Positions 8,959 to 16,512 of a stretch of 64,000 nucleotides of DNA are shown here, piece after piece. The stretch is from Wenjunlia vitaminophila DSM 41686 (GTDB lineage Bacteria > Actinomycetota > Actinomycetes > Streptomycetales > Streptomycetaceae). The position numbers and the translations under genes were made by a program. The notes below the pieces were generated by a model. The model was not told the origin of the DNA. It did no database searches and saw nothing but the letters and a program-made list of their open reading frames with translations. Location: the NCBI RefSeq assembly GCF_000380165.1, contig NZ_KB904680.1, positions 124,001 through 188,000 of the forward strand, written 5' to 3'. Position 1 is the stretch's first letter. Each line of letters begins with the position of its first letter.

Positions 8959-9615
8959 ATGCCCAAGAGAGTGGATCACCACGCGCGGCGCGCGGAGATC
9001 GCCCGCGCCCTGATGCGGGTCGCCGCGGACCGGGGCCTGGAGGCCGTGAGCCTGCGTCACGTGGCACAGGAGGCCGGGGTCTCCTCCGGAATGGTGCAGC
9101 ACTACTTCCGCACCAAGGACGAGATGATGACGTTCGCGATGGAGGTGGTGAGCGCCAACGTCCAGTCCCGCGTCGCAGCCGCCCAGGACCCGGCCACGCC
9201 CACGTCGCCGGGGGCGCTGGTCCGCGCGCTGCTGGTCCAGTTGCTCCCTCTGGACGAGCCCCGGCGCGCGGACGGACGCCTCGCCCTGGCTTTCTACGCT
9301 TACGCTGCGGTGCGGCCCGCCATGGCTGAGAAGGTGCGTCAGGACACCGCGTTGCTCCATGACTTCGTCACCGTCCAGGTCCGCGCGGCACAGGCAGCGG
9401 GCGACGCGCCCGCGGACCTCGATCCGCCCCAGGCCGCGGTCGAGCTCCTGGCCCTGGTGGAAGGGCTCGGCGTCCAGCTCCTCGGCGGCCACTACCCGCC
9501 CCAGGTGGCTCTGGACACGTTCCACGCCCATCTGCGGCGCCTGTTCGGTCCCTCACTGGAAGGGGGCCCCGATCCCGCCGGGGCGGGCAGCGCGCCGACC
9601 GCTGCTGGAACCTGA
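8959..9615 (+). CDS. TetR/AcrR-family transcriptional repressor
   Basis: A protein of 218 residues. The N-terminal helix-turn-helix spans residues about 8-55, with the diagnostic EAVSLRHVAQEAGVSSGMVQ followed by HYFRTKDEMM. The remainder is a helical ligand-binding domain of the TetR_C_6/BetI-like type, ending in a disordered glycine/alanine-rich tail. The ATG at 8959 follows a weak GGCGGA. It is divergent from the PH-like membrane protein, with twin palindromic operators between them. A strong inverted repeat just downstream should end transcription. The inducer cannot be predicted. Confidence 0.85.
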   Translation: MPKRVDHHARRAEIARALMRVAADRGLEAVSLRHVAQEAGVSSGMVQHYFRTKDEMMTFAMEVVSANVQSRVAAAQDPATPTSPGALVRALLVQLLPLDEPRRADGRLALAFYAYAAVRPAMAEKVRQDTALLHDFVTVQVRAAQAAGDAPADLDPPQAAVELLALVEGLGVQLLGGHYPPQVALDTFHAHLRRLFGPSLEGGPDPAGAGSAPTAAGT

Positions 9616-9660
9616 CCGCCCCGGTCCACCACCGCTGAGCGGGGTGGGGCGACGCCCGAC

Positions 9661-9702
9661 CGGCGGTCCCGTCCTCTCCCCCGCGGGAGGACGGGACCGC
9701 CG
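9661..9702. terminator. Bidirectional terminator between convergent genes
   Basis: A perfect 16-bp inverted repeat (arms 9661-9676 and 9687-9702, loop of 10) lies between the convergent TetR gene and the secreted-protein gene. There is no U tract, as is usual for actinomycete terminators. Confidence 0.7.
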
Positions 9703-9763
9703 TCGTGGCGGTGGGCCGATCAGTCGGGTGGGACGCCGTGCCGTGGGACGCCACCTGCCCGGC

Positions 9764-10210
9764 TCACCAGATCTCGTGCCAGCCGGAGCCGCACCTGTCG
9801 AGGTAGTACTTGCCCGAGGCCCCCTTGTGCCCGACGCACTCCTGGACCCTGATGCTGCGGACAGAGCGGGCGAAGCTGTAGCCGCCCGCCGAACCGAGCG
9901 CCTTGGAGCTGCCGGTCACGTCGAACTCGTAACGCTTGCCACCGTCCGCGTACCTCGCGGAGATCTGGAGGATCGCCACCTTGCCGTCGGTCCTGGTGTC
10001 CTTCAGGGTGCCGGTGAGCTGCACCCGGCCGTCGTTGCGGGTGTAGACCTTCCCCGAGGCGTGGGCGCCGGCGACGTCGGAGCTGTAGCCCCTGGCCGTC
10101 CAGCCGCTCTGCGCCGAGGCGGTGGTGGCGGTGGCCGGCGCGGCGGCGGCGAGGCCCCCGCCCAGGACAGCACCGGCGACCAGCAGGGCCACACGCTTGC
10201 GAGCGTTCAT
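9764..10210 (-). CDS. Small secreted protein of unknown function
   Basis: The start ATG 10210 follows AAGGGAAGG and gives 148 residues; the upstream extension of the open frame lacks a signal sequence and is rejected. The first 31 residues form a Sec signal peptide (MNARKRVALLVAGAVLGGGL, then AAAAPATATTASA). The mature part of about 117 residues has two cysteines (VQECVGH and DRCGSGW) that could form one disulfide, and a strand-rich middle (RVQLTGTLKDTRTDGKVAIL). This resembles the many short exported beta-sandwich proteins of Streptomyces, but I do not recognise the family. It is divergent from the XRE gene pair across a 335-base intergenic region with palindromes. Confidence 0.65.
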   Translation of the reverse strand: MNARKRVALLVAGAVLGGGLAAAAPATATTASAQSGWTARGYSSDVAGAHASGKVYTRNDGRVQLTGTLKDTRTDGKVAILQISARYADGGKRYEFDVTGSSKALGSAGGYSFARSVRSIRVQECVGHKGASGKYYLDRCGSGWHEIW

Positions 10211-10335
10211 GTTTCTCGACCTTCCCTTCGTTGTGATGGGGCGGCGCGGGGTGGACCGCGCCGCCCGGCTTGCACCACCGAGAGTGCAGGCCAATCCCGG
10301 CCCCGCGACAGCGACCGCGACCAACTGACGGCTTT

Positions 10336-10375
10336 GTGGGACGTCCCACCCCCTGACCTGCTGGGACGTCACCCA
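10336..10375. promoter_or_regulatory. Paired GGGACGTC palindromes in the 10211-10545 divergent region
   Basis: The 335-base gap between the secreted protein and the XRE pair holds a perfect 14-base palindrome gtgggacgtcccac at 10336-10349 and a second imperfect copy tgggacgtcaccca at 10362-10375. Their centres are 26 bases apart, roughly two and a half helical turns. No gene was found in this gap. The natural candidates for binding are the two XRE proteins encoded immediately to the right; this is an inference. Confidence 0.5.
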
Positions 10376-10545
10376 CGACGGCGTACCGGCGGGACGCGCG
10401 GGGACCCGGAGCAGCGGACGGCGCCTGACCGGAAGTCACACCGTGACGCCCGTCTCCGTGAACCACCGGCGTGAAAGCGGCGTGTCGAAACCACAGGGGA
10501 GGCGGATACTGGGCCTCGAGGCTCTCAACGCGTGTGGGGTGGAAC

Positions 10546-11292
10546 ATGTCGCGTTGGAAGGAATTACCTGACGCGCTCGACGAACAGGGACGGCAGCTCG
10601 TCATCCAGCTCCGCCGGTTGAAGGACCACAGCGGGCTGAGCCTGGCGTCGCTGGAGACCAAGACCGGTTACAGCCGCTCCTCCTGGGAGCGCTACCTCAA
10701 CGGGAAGGCGCTGCCGCCGCGGCCGGCGGTGGAGGAGCTGGCGCGTGTGGTCGGCGTCGAACCGACCCGGCTCCTGGCGCTCCGCGAGGTGGCCGAGGAG
10801 ACGTGGCGGAGCGAACCCGCGGCGCGGGACGACCCGCCGCCGGCGCCCAGGAGCCCTCGCCCGGCGGTGCTGGTGGGCCTCCTGACAGCGGCGGTGCTCG
10901 GGGCCCTACTCGTCGGGCTGATGGTCCTGGCACCCTGGGAGGACGAGGGGAACGACGACAGGGCCGCCCCGGGGCCCGGTTCCAGCGTGACCGCCTCCCC
11001 CGGCGGCGCCTTCGTCTACAAGCCGGGCAAGACCTACCCCTGCACGGTCAAGCGGTACGACGGGCAGTTGTACGCGGGCTACAGCACCACCGTCACCGCC
11101 GTGCTCTCCCAGCCGGGGTGGGACGTCGTGGAAGCCCAGTGCCTGCTGACGGAGAAGGGTTTCGACCCTGGTGGCGCGGACGGCGTGTACGGGGAGAACA
11201 CCACGCGAGCCGTCAAGCGGCTCCAGGAGAAGGCCGGCCTGGGCAAGGACGGCATCGTCGGTCCGCGGACCTGGCGAGTGCTGCGCGGGTGA
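10546..11292 (+). CDS. XRE-family membrane-anchored protein with C-terminal peptidoglycan-binding domain
   Basis: A protein of 248 residues; ATG 10546 follows GGGGTGG. A cytoplasmic XRE helix-turn-helix occupies residues about 18-80 (SLASLETKTGYSRSSWERYL then NGKALPPRPAVEELARVVGV). A single membrane helix lies around residues 105-130 (AVLVGLLTAAVLGALLVGLM). The external part ends in a PG_binding_1 fold (LLTEKGFDPGGADGVYGENT followed by TRAVKRLQEKAGL, then GIVGPRTWRVL). The layout suggests an envelope sensor whose DNA-binding end faces the cytoplasm, or a tethered regulator. It overlaps the next gene by 4 bases (GTGA), and the two HTH regions are near-identical. Confidence 0.8.
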   Translation: MSRWKELPDALDEQGRQLVIQLRRLKDHSGLSLASLETKTGYSRSSWERYLNGKALPPRPAVEELARVVGVEPTRLLALREVAEETWRSEPAARDDPPPAPRSPRPAVLVGLLTAAVLGALLVGLMVLAPWEDEGNDDRAAPGPGSSVTASPGGAFVYKPGKTYPCTVKRYDGQLYAGYSTTVTAVLSQPGWDVVEAQCLLTEKGFDPGGADGVYGENTTRAVKRLQEKAGLGKDGIVGPRTWRVLRG

Positions 11293-12173
11293 ACGGTGTC
11301 GCGACGGGTACCACCGCGCCCGCCTGCGCCCGCCTGGCCCGGGAGTTGCGCGAGCTGCGGGCGCGCACGGGGTTGAGCATGGCGGCGCTGGCCAGGCGCA
11401 CCGCGTACAGCAAGTCGTCCTGGGAGCGCTACCTCAACGGGAAGGCGTTGCCTCCGCGCCGGGCCGTCGAGACGCTGTGCGCGGTGGCCGGTGAGCCGCC
11501 GGGGCGCCTGGTGGCGCTGTGGGAGCTGGCCGATCTGGAGTGGAGCGGGCGTGCCCGGAGCACGGGCCGCCGCGGAGCCGGCGGCACGGTGGAGCCGTCG
11601 GACGGTGACAGGCCCGGCGGCGGGTCCCGTGGCGGTGGCACGTCAACGGACCGCGCCGGACCAGGCCCGGAAGGCGTCGGGCATCGGGCCAGGCGGTGGA
11701 AGTTGGCCCTGGTCGCCGGGGTCAGCGCGGTCGGGGTCACGGTGGGGGCGGTGGTGTGGCTGACGGCCTCCCCGGGCGCGGAGCCCGGGGGGAGGGCCTC
11801 GGACACCGCGTCGGCCGCCCCCGGGTGTCGAGGGCCGGGGTGCGAGGGCAGGGACCCCGCGTTCATGGGCTGTGGCCTGCCGGGGCAGGTCCGGTCGCTC
11901 GGCCCGCCGCACCGCACCTCCACCGGGGCACGGTTGGAGATCAGGTACAGCACGGAGTGCGACGCGGCGTGGGCACGGGTGTGGGACTCGCGCGTCGGGG
12001 ACTCCCTGGAGGTGTCGATTCCGGGCAGCAGGCCGCATCGGGCCGAGGTCGCCGACCGGTACGACGCGGAGGGCTACCTCTTCACGCCCATGGTGAACGG
12101 CAGGGGCCTGCCCGGGCTGCGGGTCTGCTTCGAGCCGGCGGGCGGCGGGGAGCGGGAGTGCTTCGCTCGCTGA
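11289..12173 (+). CDS. XRE-family membrane-anchored protein with C-terminal DUF2690-type domain
   Basis: The GTG at 11289 overlaps the previous stop, giving 294 residues. Residues about 10-75 form an XRE helix-turn-helix (AYSKSSWERYLNGKALPPRR) sharing almost its whole recognition region with the upstream paralogue. A long glycine/arginine-rich linker precedes a single membrane helix near residues 137-160 (LALVAGVSAVGVTVGAVVWL). The exported part starts with CRGPGCEGRDPAFMGCG and contains further cysteines, the pattern of DUF2690 domains, which are common in Streptomyces XRE proteins. Translational coupling to the peptidoglycan-binding paralogue suggests two sensors sharing one DNA target. The ligand is unknown. 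Confidence 0.75.
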   Translation: MNGVATGTTAPACARLARELRELRARTGLSMAALARRTAYSKSSWERYLNGKALPPRRAVETLCAVAGEPPGRLVALWELADLEWSGRARSTGRRGAGGTVEPSDGDRPGGGSRGGGTSTDRAGPGPEGVGHRARRWKLALVAGVSAVGVTVGAVVWLTASPGAEPGGRASDTASAAPGCRGPGCEGRDPAFMGCGLPGQVRSLGPPHRTSTGARLEIRYSTECDAAWARVWDSRVGDSLEVSIPGSRPHRAEVADRYDAEGYLFTPMVNGRGLPGLRVCFEPAGGGERECFAR

Positions 12174-12237
12174 CGAGGTGACGCGGCGTCATCGATACCC
12201 GTTGCGGCGGGGCAGGGCCCCCGAGAGAACGGGTGGG

Positions 12238-12588
12238 TCAGCGGAACTCGTGCACCACACGGATCTCCCCGACGATGTGGGCGTTGAACGCGTCGAGTTC
12301 CTCCGCGGGGACCCACAGTTCGAGGATGGTCTCGCCGCCGGCCTGACGCACGGGGTAACGGGACAGGAACGCCGACTCCACCTCGAACCGGGTGACGAAG
12401 CCGGCACCGTCGCGCGGGACGTTCCAGTCGCGGGCGATGCGGATCGCGTAGTCCTCGTTGAGCACCGGGTAGAAGATCGGCTGCTCCGGAAGGCGGGGCG
12501 GCCAGGCCCGCCAGTGGAGTTCACGGACCAGGGCGAGCTCCTCCGGCCCGATGGGACGCCACAGGGTGGTCGTTGGTGTTGTGGCCAC
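12238..12588 (-). CDS. Conserved small actinomycete protein (often named ADP-ribosylation/crystallin J1)
   Basis: The start GTG 12588 follows AGGAGC and gives 116 residues; the frame upstream is unlikely to be coding. The segments LWRPIGPEELALVRELHWRA, PIFYPVLNEDYAIRIARDWN and ILELWVPAEELDAFNAHIVG, with the terminal VVHEF, are those of a widespread Streptomyces protein whose common database name has no experimental basis known to me. It has no signal peptide or membrane helix and is probably a cytoplasmic single-domain protein. It is isolated from its neighbours, which are the XRE pair and a truncated gene. Confidence 0.7.
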   Translation of the reverse strand: MATTPTTTLWRPIGPEELALVRELHWRAWPPRLPEQPIFYPVLNEDYAIRIARDWNVPRDGAGFVTRFEVESAFLSRYPVRQAGGETILELWVPAEELDAFNAHIVGEIRVVHEFR

Positions 12589-12780
12589 GGGGCGCTCCTG
12601 GGAGACGGGTTGGGAGGGGCTAGTGGTACACCAAGGTGCTGTGAGGGCGTGTACCAGCCGCGCCCCCAAGCACAACGACGGCCAACCCACTCCATCGGAG
12701 ACCACCCGGCCACACTCGCTAGACCGCGAAAAAGCCGGGTGGATAACGTGGCGGAACGCTGTGCTATGCCCTCGGTATTA

Positions 12781-13620
12781 TCACCTCTCGGTGAACCTCG
12801 AGCGAGCCGGACTCACCATACCCGAGGTACACTCCGCCTCCGGGCCCCTTCGCAGCACCCGGACCAGGTACGCTGGACGGTTCACAGATTGCCGATACAT
12901 CCCCATAATCCGCGGCAGGTACCGGGGCAGCAGGGCGTCAAGCCGGCTGAACGCGGAACGTCCGCCCCATGTGGCAGTGACCAGCACCAGGGGTTCGTCG
13001 AGGTCAAGCCCGAGAGCTGCCCGATACCTCTCCCGGAGCCGAAGGCTCACCGCGATCCGGTCATAGGAGGGGTCACCCACGACTTCCGCCACCGGTAACG
13101 CCTCCGGGCACCACCGACGCAGCGCCTTCAGGTCCTCGCGGTGCGGGAGGGCCACCGCCCGGGGCACCACCACCCCGTTCCACGTGAGGTACTCACGCCC
13201 GGTGACCCCGGAGGGCTCCCTGACCCCGTCGCGCCTCGCACCCGAGACCCTCTTCAACGACATGTGACCAGCACCGTGCGGAAGCCTCACCAGTGGCCCG
13301 CGGATCTGCTCCATTCCGCGAGAACCGGCAGCCGGGGCCAGGTCGAACTCCGTCCGCACGGCCTCCTGCCACGGCAGCAGCGTCACTCCCAGGCGCTGGA
13401 GCACCTCCCGCGCCCCGCTGTTGAACGGGTGCGGCGCGATGGTGAAGGCGACCCCGATCCGCAGATCGGACTCCAACAGCGTCACCAGGTCAAGGAGCCG
13501 GCTCGCGTACACGGCCGTGTGTGCCACCACCGGAACTCTCTTGCGCGGAGTCAGCGTGTGCCAACCCCGGCTCTCACCTCCGTCCTCGGACTTCTCCTTC
13601 AGCACGGTGTGATCAGGCAT
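12781..13620 (-). pseudogene. C-terminally truncated conserved actinomycete protein (nucleotide-sugar-transferase-like fold)
   Basis: The ATG at 13620 follows GGGGGGAAG. The reading frame then gives a coherent start (VPVVAHTAVYASRLLDLVTL, IGVAFTIAPHPFNSG, PLVRLPHGAGHMSLKR, ALPVAEVVGDPSYDRI, LVLVTATWGGRSAFSRLDAL) of a Streptomyces family that, as I remember it, is about 400-450 residues long and often mislabelled translation initiation factor 2. After LLPRYLPR the sequence becomes unrelated (about 45 residues ending at 12781), just where the family continues into its conserved nucleotide-binding half. I read this as a truncated, probably inactive gene. It lies next to other decayed genes (lysG, lysE). 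Confidence 0.6.
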
Positions 13621-13809
13621 GCTTCCCCCCCGAAGCTCGTTGTGCTCGAGGACACTGACCGGCCCTCGCTTCCAACCGCATGCCCGACGAGGTACGTGAG
13701 GGACTTGCGCACCCCTTGGCCATTCCTTGCGGTGCAGCTCAGGGTGATGAAAAACGTCCGGAAAAGATGCCGACCACCCGACCGGAAAGTCGAGGAAGCC
13801 GCATCGATC

Positions 13810-13958
13810 GGCCGGCGACCAGTGCCGGGGCCGGCACGTCCAGCTTCCACTGCTCCCAGTACAGGGACACGTCCGCCCGCCGTCCCGGCGCCACCTCCAC
13901 CAGGGCTCAGGAGCACAGCAGCGGTTCGGCGTGCGGCTCCGGTACCAGCCCTCAGCCA
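13810..13958 (-). pseudogene. lysG/argP-type LysR regulator, C-terminal remnant
   Basis: On the minus strand one frame reads LVPEPHAEPLLCS, then a stop, then ALVEVAPGRRADVSLYWEQW followed by KLDVPAPALVAG. This is the C-terminal effector-domain end of LysG/ArgP regulators, which control the lysine/arginine exporter LysE. The DNA-binding domain and most of the effector domain are missing and a TGA interrupts what is left. It abuts the lysE remnant on the opposite strand, so a deletion probably removed the N-termini of both divergent genes. Confidence 0.65.
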
Positions 13959-13962
13959 GGCC

Positions 13963-14466
13963 GGCGGCCACGGCGTCCTGGCGGTTGTCGCCATCTGCGC
14001 CGCGTCCGACGCGGTCCGCAACTCCCCCGGGATGGCCGGGCTCAGCGCCGTGGTCACCGCTTGGCCCGCGGTTCTGACCGCGGTCGGCGTGGCCGGCGGC
14101 GGCTCCCTGATCTGCCACGGCGCCCTGGCCACCCGCCGCATGCTGCGCCCCGCCGCCGGTCAGGCACTGACGACGGACGGCGCCCCCGTGGGCTCAGTCC
14201 GCACCGCGGTGCTCACCTGCCTGGCGCTGGCCTGGCTCAACCCACACGTCTACCTGGACACCGTGCTGCTGCTGGGCTCGATCGCCGCCGACCGCGGCTC
14301 CCCGCGCTGGGCCTTCGGCCTCGGCGCGATGCTGGCCAACCTGGCGTGGTTCGTCAGCCTGGGCTACGGCACCCGGCTCCTCAGCGGCGTCCTGTCCCGC
14401 CCCGTCGCGTGGCGGGCGCTGGACACCCTGGTCGCGGTCACCATGCCCGCGATGGCGGCATGCTGA
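13963..14466 (+). pseudogene. lysE-type amino-acid exporter, truncated
   Basis: The frame from 13963 gives HGVLAVVAICAASDAVRNSP, LAWLNPHVYLDTVLLLGSIA and RALDTLVAVTMPAM, the middle and C-terminal helices of a LysE/ArgO exporter of about 200 residues. The first transmembrane helix and start codon are missing: upstream codons belong to the inverted lysG remnant. The C-terminus stops early as MPAMAAC. Helix 2 carries helix-breaking changes (RNSPGMAGL where family members are hydrophobic). It is probably non-functional. Confidence 0.65.
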
Positions 14467-14630
14467 TCATCCGCACCCTTCGCCCCCCGCCTCTGGCGGC
14501 CGGGCGTGGGCAGGAGGTGGAGAACACCGCCGCTTGTATTGACATGTTCCTGAAAGAAGCCTTCTCCTGGACTCGTCCAGACCCACGCCTCATCCACTGG
14601 CCGCCCCTCCGTGCGGCCGGAGAGGGAGTC

Positions 14631-16151
14631 ATGTCCGTACTGAGAAGGCCACTGGCGCTGGCAGCGGCCCTGTTCAGCCTCCCGCTGATCGCGGTCCCGC
14701 TGTCCACCTCCGCGTCAGCGGCCGCATCCTCGCCTCCCGCGAAGCAGACAACGTTGTCAAAGACCAAGGCTGACACCACCAGCGCCCTCGCGGCCATCTG
14801 CAACATCCAATGCGACGCTTATGATCCGGCCCTCGCCAAGGACGACCGGGTCCCGACCACCGCCACCGTCAACGGCCGCGTCCTGCGGCTGCACATCAGC
14901 GACGGCGACGCGATGGGCTACGCGTCCATCGACAACGGCGCCGGCGGGGACGAGGTGTGGCTCGACCGCTCCTTCGACGGCGGCAAGACCTGGACCGGTG
15001 GCAGCAAGCTCGGCGACACCTACACCCCGTCCGGCCGCACCGGTTGGCGGACCATGATGTACAACGTGGACGACTGGAACACCGCCGGCGTCGGCGCCCT
15101 GCGCGCCTGCGGCAAGGCCGGCGACCGCCCGGAGATCGCCTGCACCCCGTGGGCCCGGTCCAACTGGAACGCCTGGAGCCGCAGCACCGCCGCGGCCACC
15201 GCGCTGATGATGTCCTGGAACCGCGACAACGGAAAGTTCGACGGCAACGGCTGGTGGAGCGGGGCGAACGCCCTGACCGCCGTCATCGACAACATCAAGA
15301 CCAGCGGGATGCCGAGCTACAAGTACGCCATCTCCCGCACCTACGACCTCAACATCAACGCCCAGCAGGGCCAGTTCCGCAACGACTACCTGGACGACAC
15401 CGGGTGGTGGGGCCTTGCCTGGGTCGCGGCGTACGACGCCACCGGCGACAGCAGGTACCTCAACACGGCACGCGCCGACGCCGACCACATGTACCGCTAC
15501 TGGACGACCAAGTGCGGCGGCGGCGTCCAGTGGCACCAGACCAACGCCTACAAGAACGCCATCACCAACGAGCTGTTCCTCCACCTCAACGCCGCCCTGC
15601 ACAACCGCATCCCGGGGGACACCGAGTACTTGCGGCGGGCCACCACGGAGTGGACCTGGTTCAAGAACAGCGGGATGATCAACTCCTCGAACCTGATCAA
15701 CGACGGCCTCAACGGTGACACCTGCGCCAACAACGGCCAGCCGACCTGGACCTACAACCAGGGCGTGATCCTGGGAGGGCTCACCGAGCTCTACCGGGCC
15801 ACCGGCGACACCAGCCTGCTGACCACCGCCCGCACCCTGGCCAACGCCTCCACCACCGCCTCCGGCATCCACCAGGACGGCATCCTGCGGGACCCCAGCG
15901 AGCCCAGCACCTGCGGGGACGACGGCGCCTCGTTCAAGGGGCCCTACATCCGTGGCCTCGGCATCCTCAACGCCCAGCTCGGTGACCACCCGTACAGCGC
16001 CTACATCGACCGGCAGGCCGACGCCGCGTACACCAGGGACCGCAACGCGCTCCACCAGTACGGACGGCACTGGTACGGGCCGATGAACGGCACCGCCCAC
16101 GACTGCCAGCACAGCGCGCTGAGCCTGTTCAACGCGGCCGAGATGAACTGA
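14631..16151 (+). CDS. Secreted GH76 family alpha-1,6-mannanase
   Basis: A protein of 506 residues; ATG 14631 follows GGAGAGGGAG. A Sec signal peptide (residues 1-32, LALAAALFSLPLIAVPLSTS then ASAAA) precedes an (alpha/alpha)6 GH76 domain. The paired aspartates of the family catalytic site are in NDYLDDTGWWGLAWVAAYDA near residues 246-265, and GVILGGLTELYRATGDTSLL is a typical later helix pair. The central region is rich in W and N, as expected of a glycan-binding groove. GH76 enzymes cut alpha-1,6-mannan backbones such as those of yeast walls or actinobacterial lipomannan. The next gene is another exported glycosidase. Confidence 0.88.
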   Translation: MSVLRRPLALAAALFSLPLIAVPLSTSASAAASSPPAKQTTLSKTKADTTSALAAICNIQCDAYDPALAKDDRVPTTATVNGRVLRLHISDGDAMGYASIDNGAGGDEVWLDRSFDGGKTWTGGSKLGDTYTPSGRTGWRTMMYNVDDWNTAGVGALRACGKAGDRPEIACTPWARSNWNAWSRSTAAATALMMSWNRDNGKFDGNGWWSGANALTAVIDNIKTSGMPSYKYAISRTYDLNINAQQGQFRNDYLDDTGWWGLAWVAAYDATGDSRYLNTARADADHMYRYWTTKCGGGVQWHQTNAYKNAITNELFLHLNAALHNRIPGDTEYLRRATTEWTWFKNSGMINSSNLINDGLNGDTCANNGQPTWTYNQGVILGGLTELYRATGDTSLLTTARTLANASTTASGIHQDGILRDPSEPSTCGDDGASFKGPYIRGLGILNAQLGDHPYSAYIDRQADAAYTRDRNALHQYGRHWYGPMNGTAHDCQHSALSLFNAAEMN

Positions 16152-16207
16152 CCGACTGGTGGCAACGTTGTCATAGATCACGACAGCGCGGGCGCAATAC
16201 GCACCGG

Positions 16208-16243
16208 CCCCGGCCGGGCGTCCCCCGGGGCGCCGGGCCGGGA
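16208..16243. terminator. Probable terminator after the GH76 gene
   Basis: An imperfect GC-rich inverted repeat (ccggccgggcg against cgccgggccgg) lies 57 bases after the GH76 stop. The rest of the 361-base gap up to 16512 holds only the LacI-type operator pair. Confidence 0.4.
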
Positions 16244-16386
16244 CCCCGCCGTCCGAGGGCACACCCCGGGCCCACGACCACCTGAGCCAAGGGGTTCCAC
16301 GGCGCCAGAGCGGGCGCGGGCACGCCTCTCCCGCAGCGCTCCCCAGCGGCCACCAACTTTGCGCGAGAACCCTTGACGGTGGTGTT

Positions 16387-16425
16387 CAAACCGATTTAGA
16401 TAAGCCAGCCTTCTAACCGGTTTAG
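16387..16425. promoter_or_regulatory. Two LacI-family-type operators upstream of the six-hairpin glycosidase
   Basis: Two related elements, caaaccgatttag (16387-16399) and ctaaccggtttag (16413-16425), start 26 bases apart. The second is a near-perfect palindrome with a central CCGG, the hallmark of LacI/GalR-family operators. They lie 88-126 bases before the start codon at 16513. A sugar-responsive LacI repressor is therefore the likely regulator; the only lacI sequence in the window is a broken fragment near 21213-21448. Confidence 0.6.
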
Positions 16426-16512
16426 CGCTTCCCGTGCGCCGGAACCCCCGGTGCGTCGGTTCACCTCCGTCCCGGCATCACCGCAGGTCGAAACACCAAC
16501 AGGAGATCCCTT

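Noticed and set aside
12700-14500. An insertion sequence or transposon causing the cluster of broken genes
   Set aside because: No transposase-like sequence, terminal inverted repeats or target duplication could be seen; deletion is the simpler reading.
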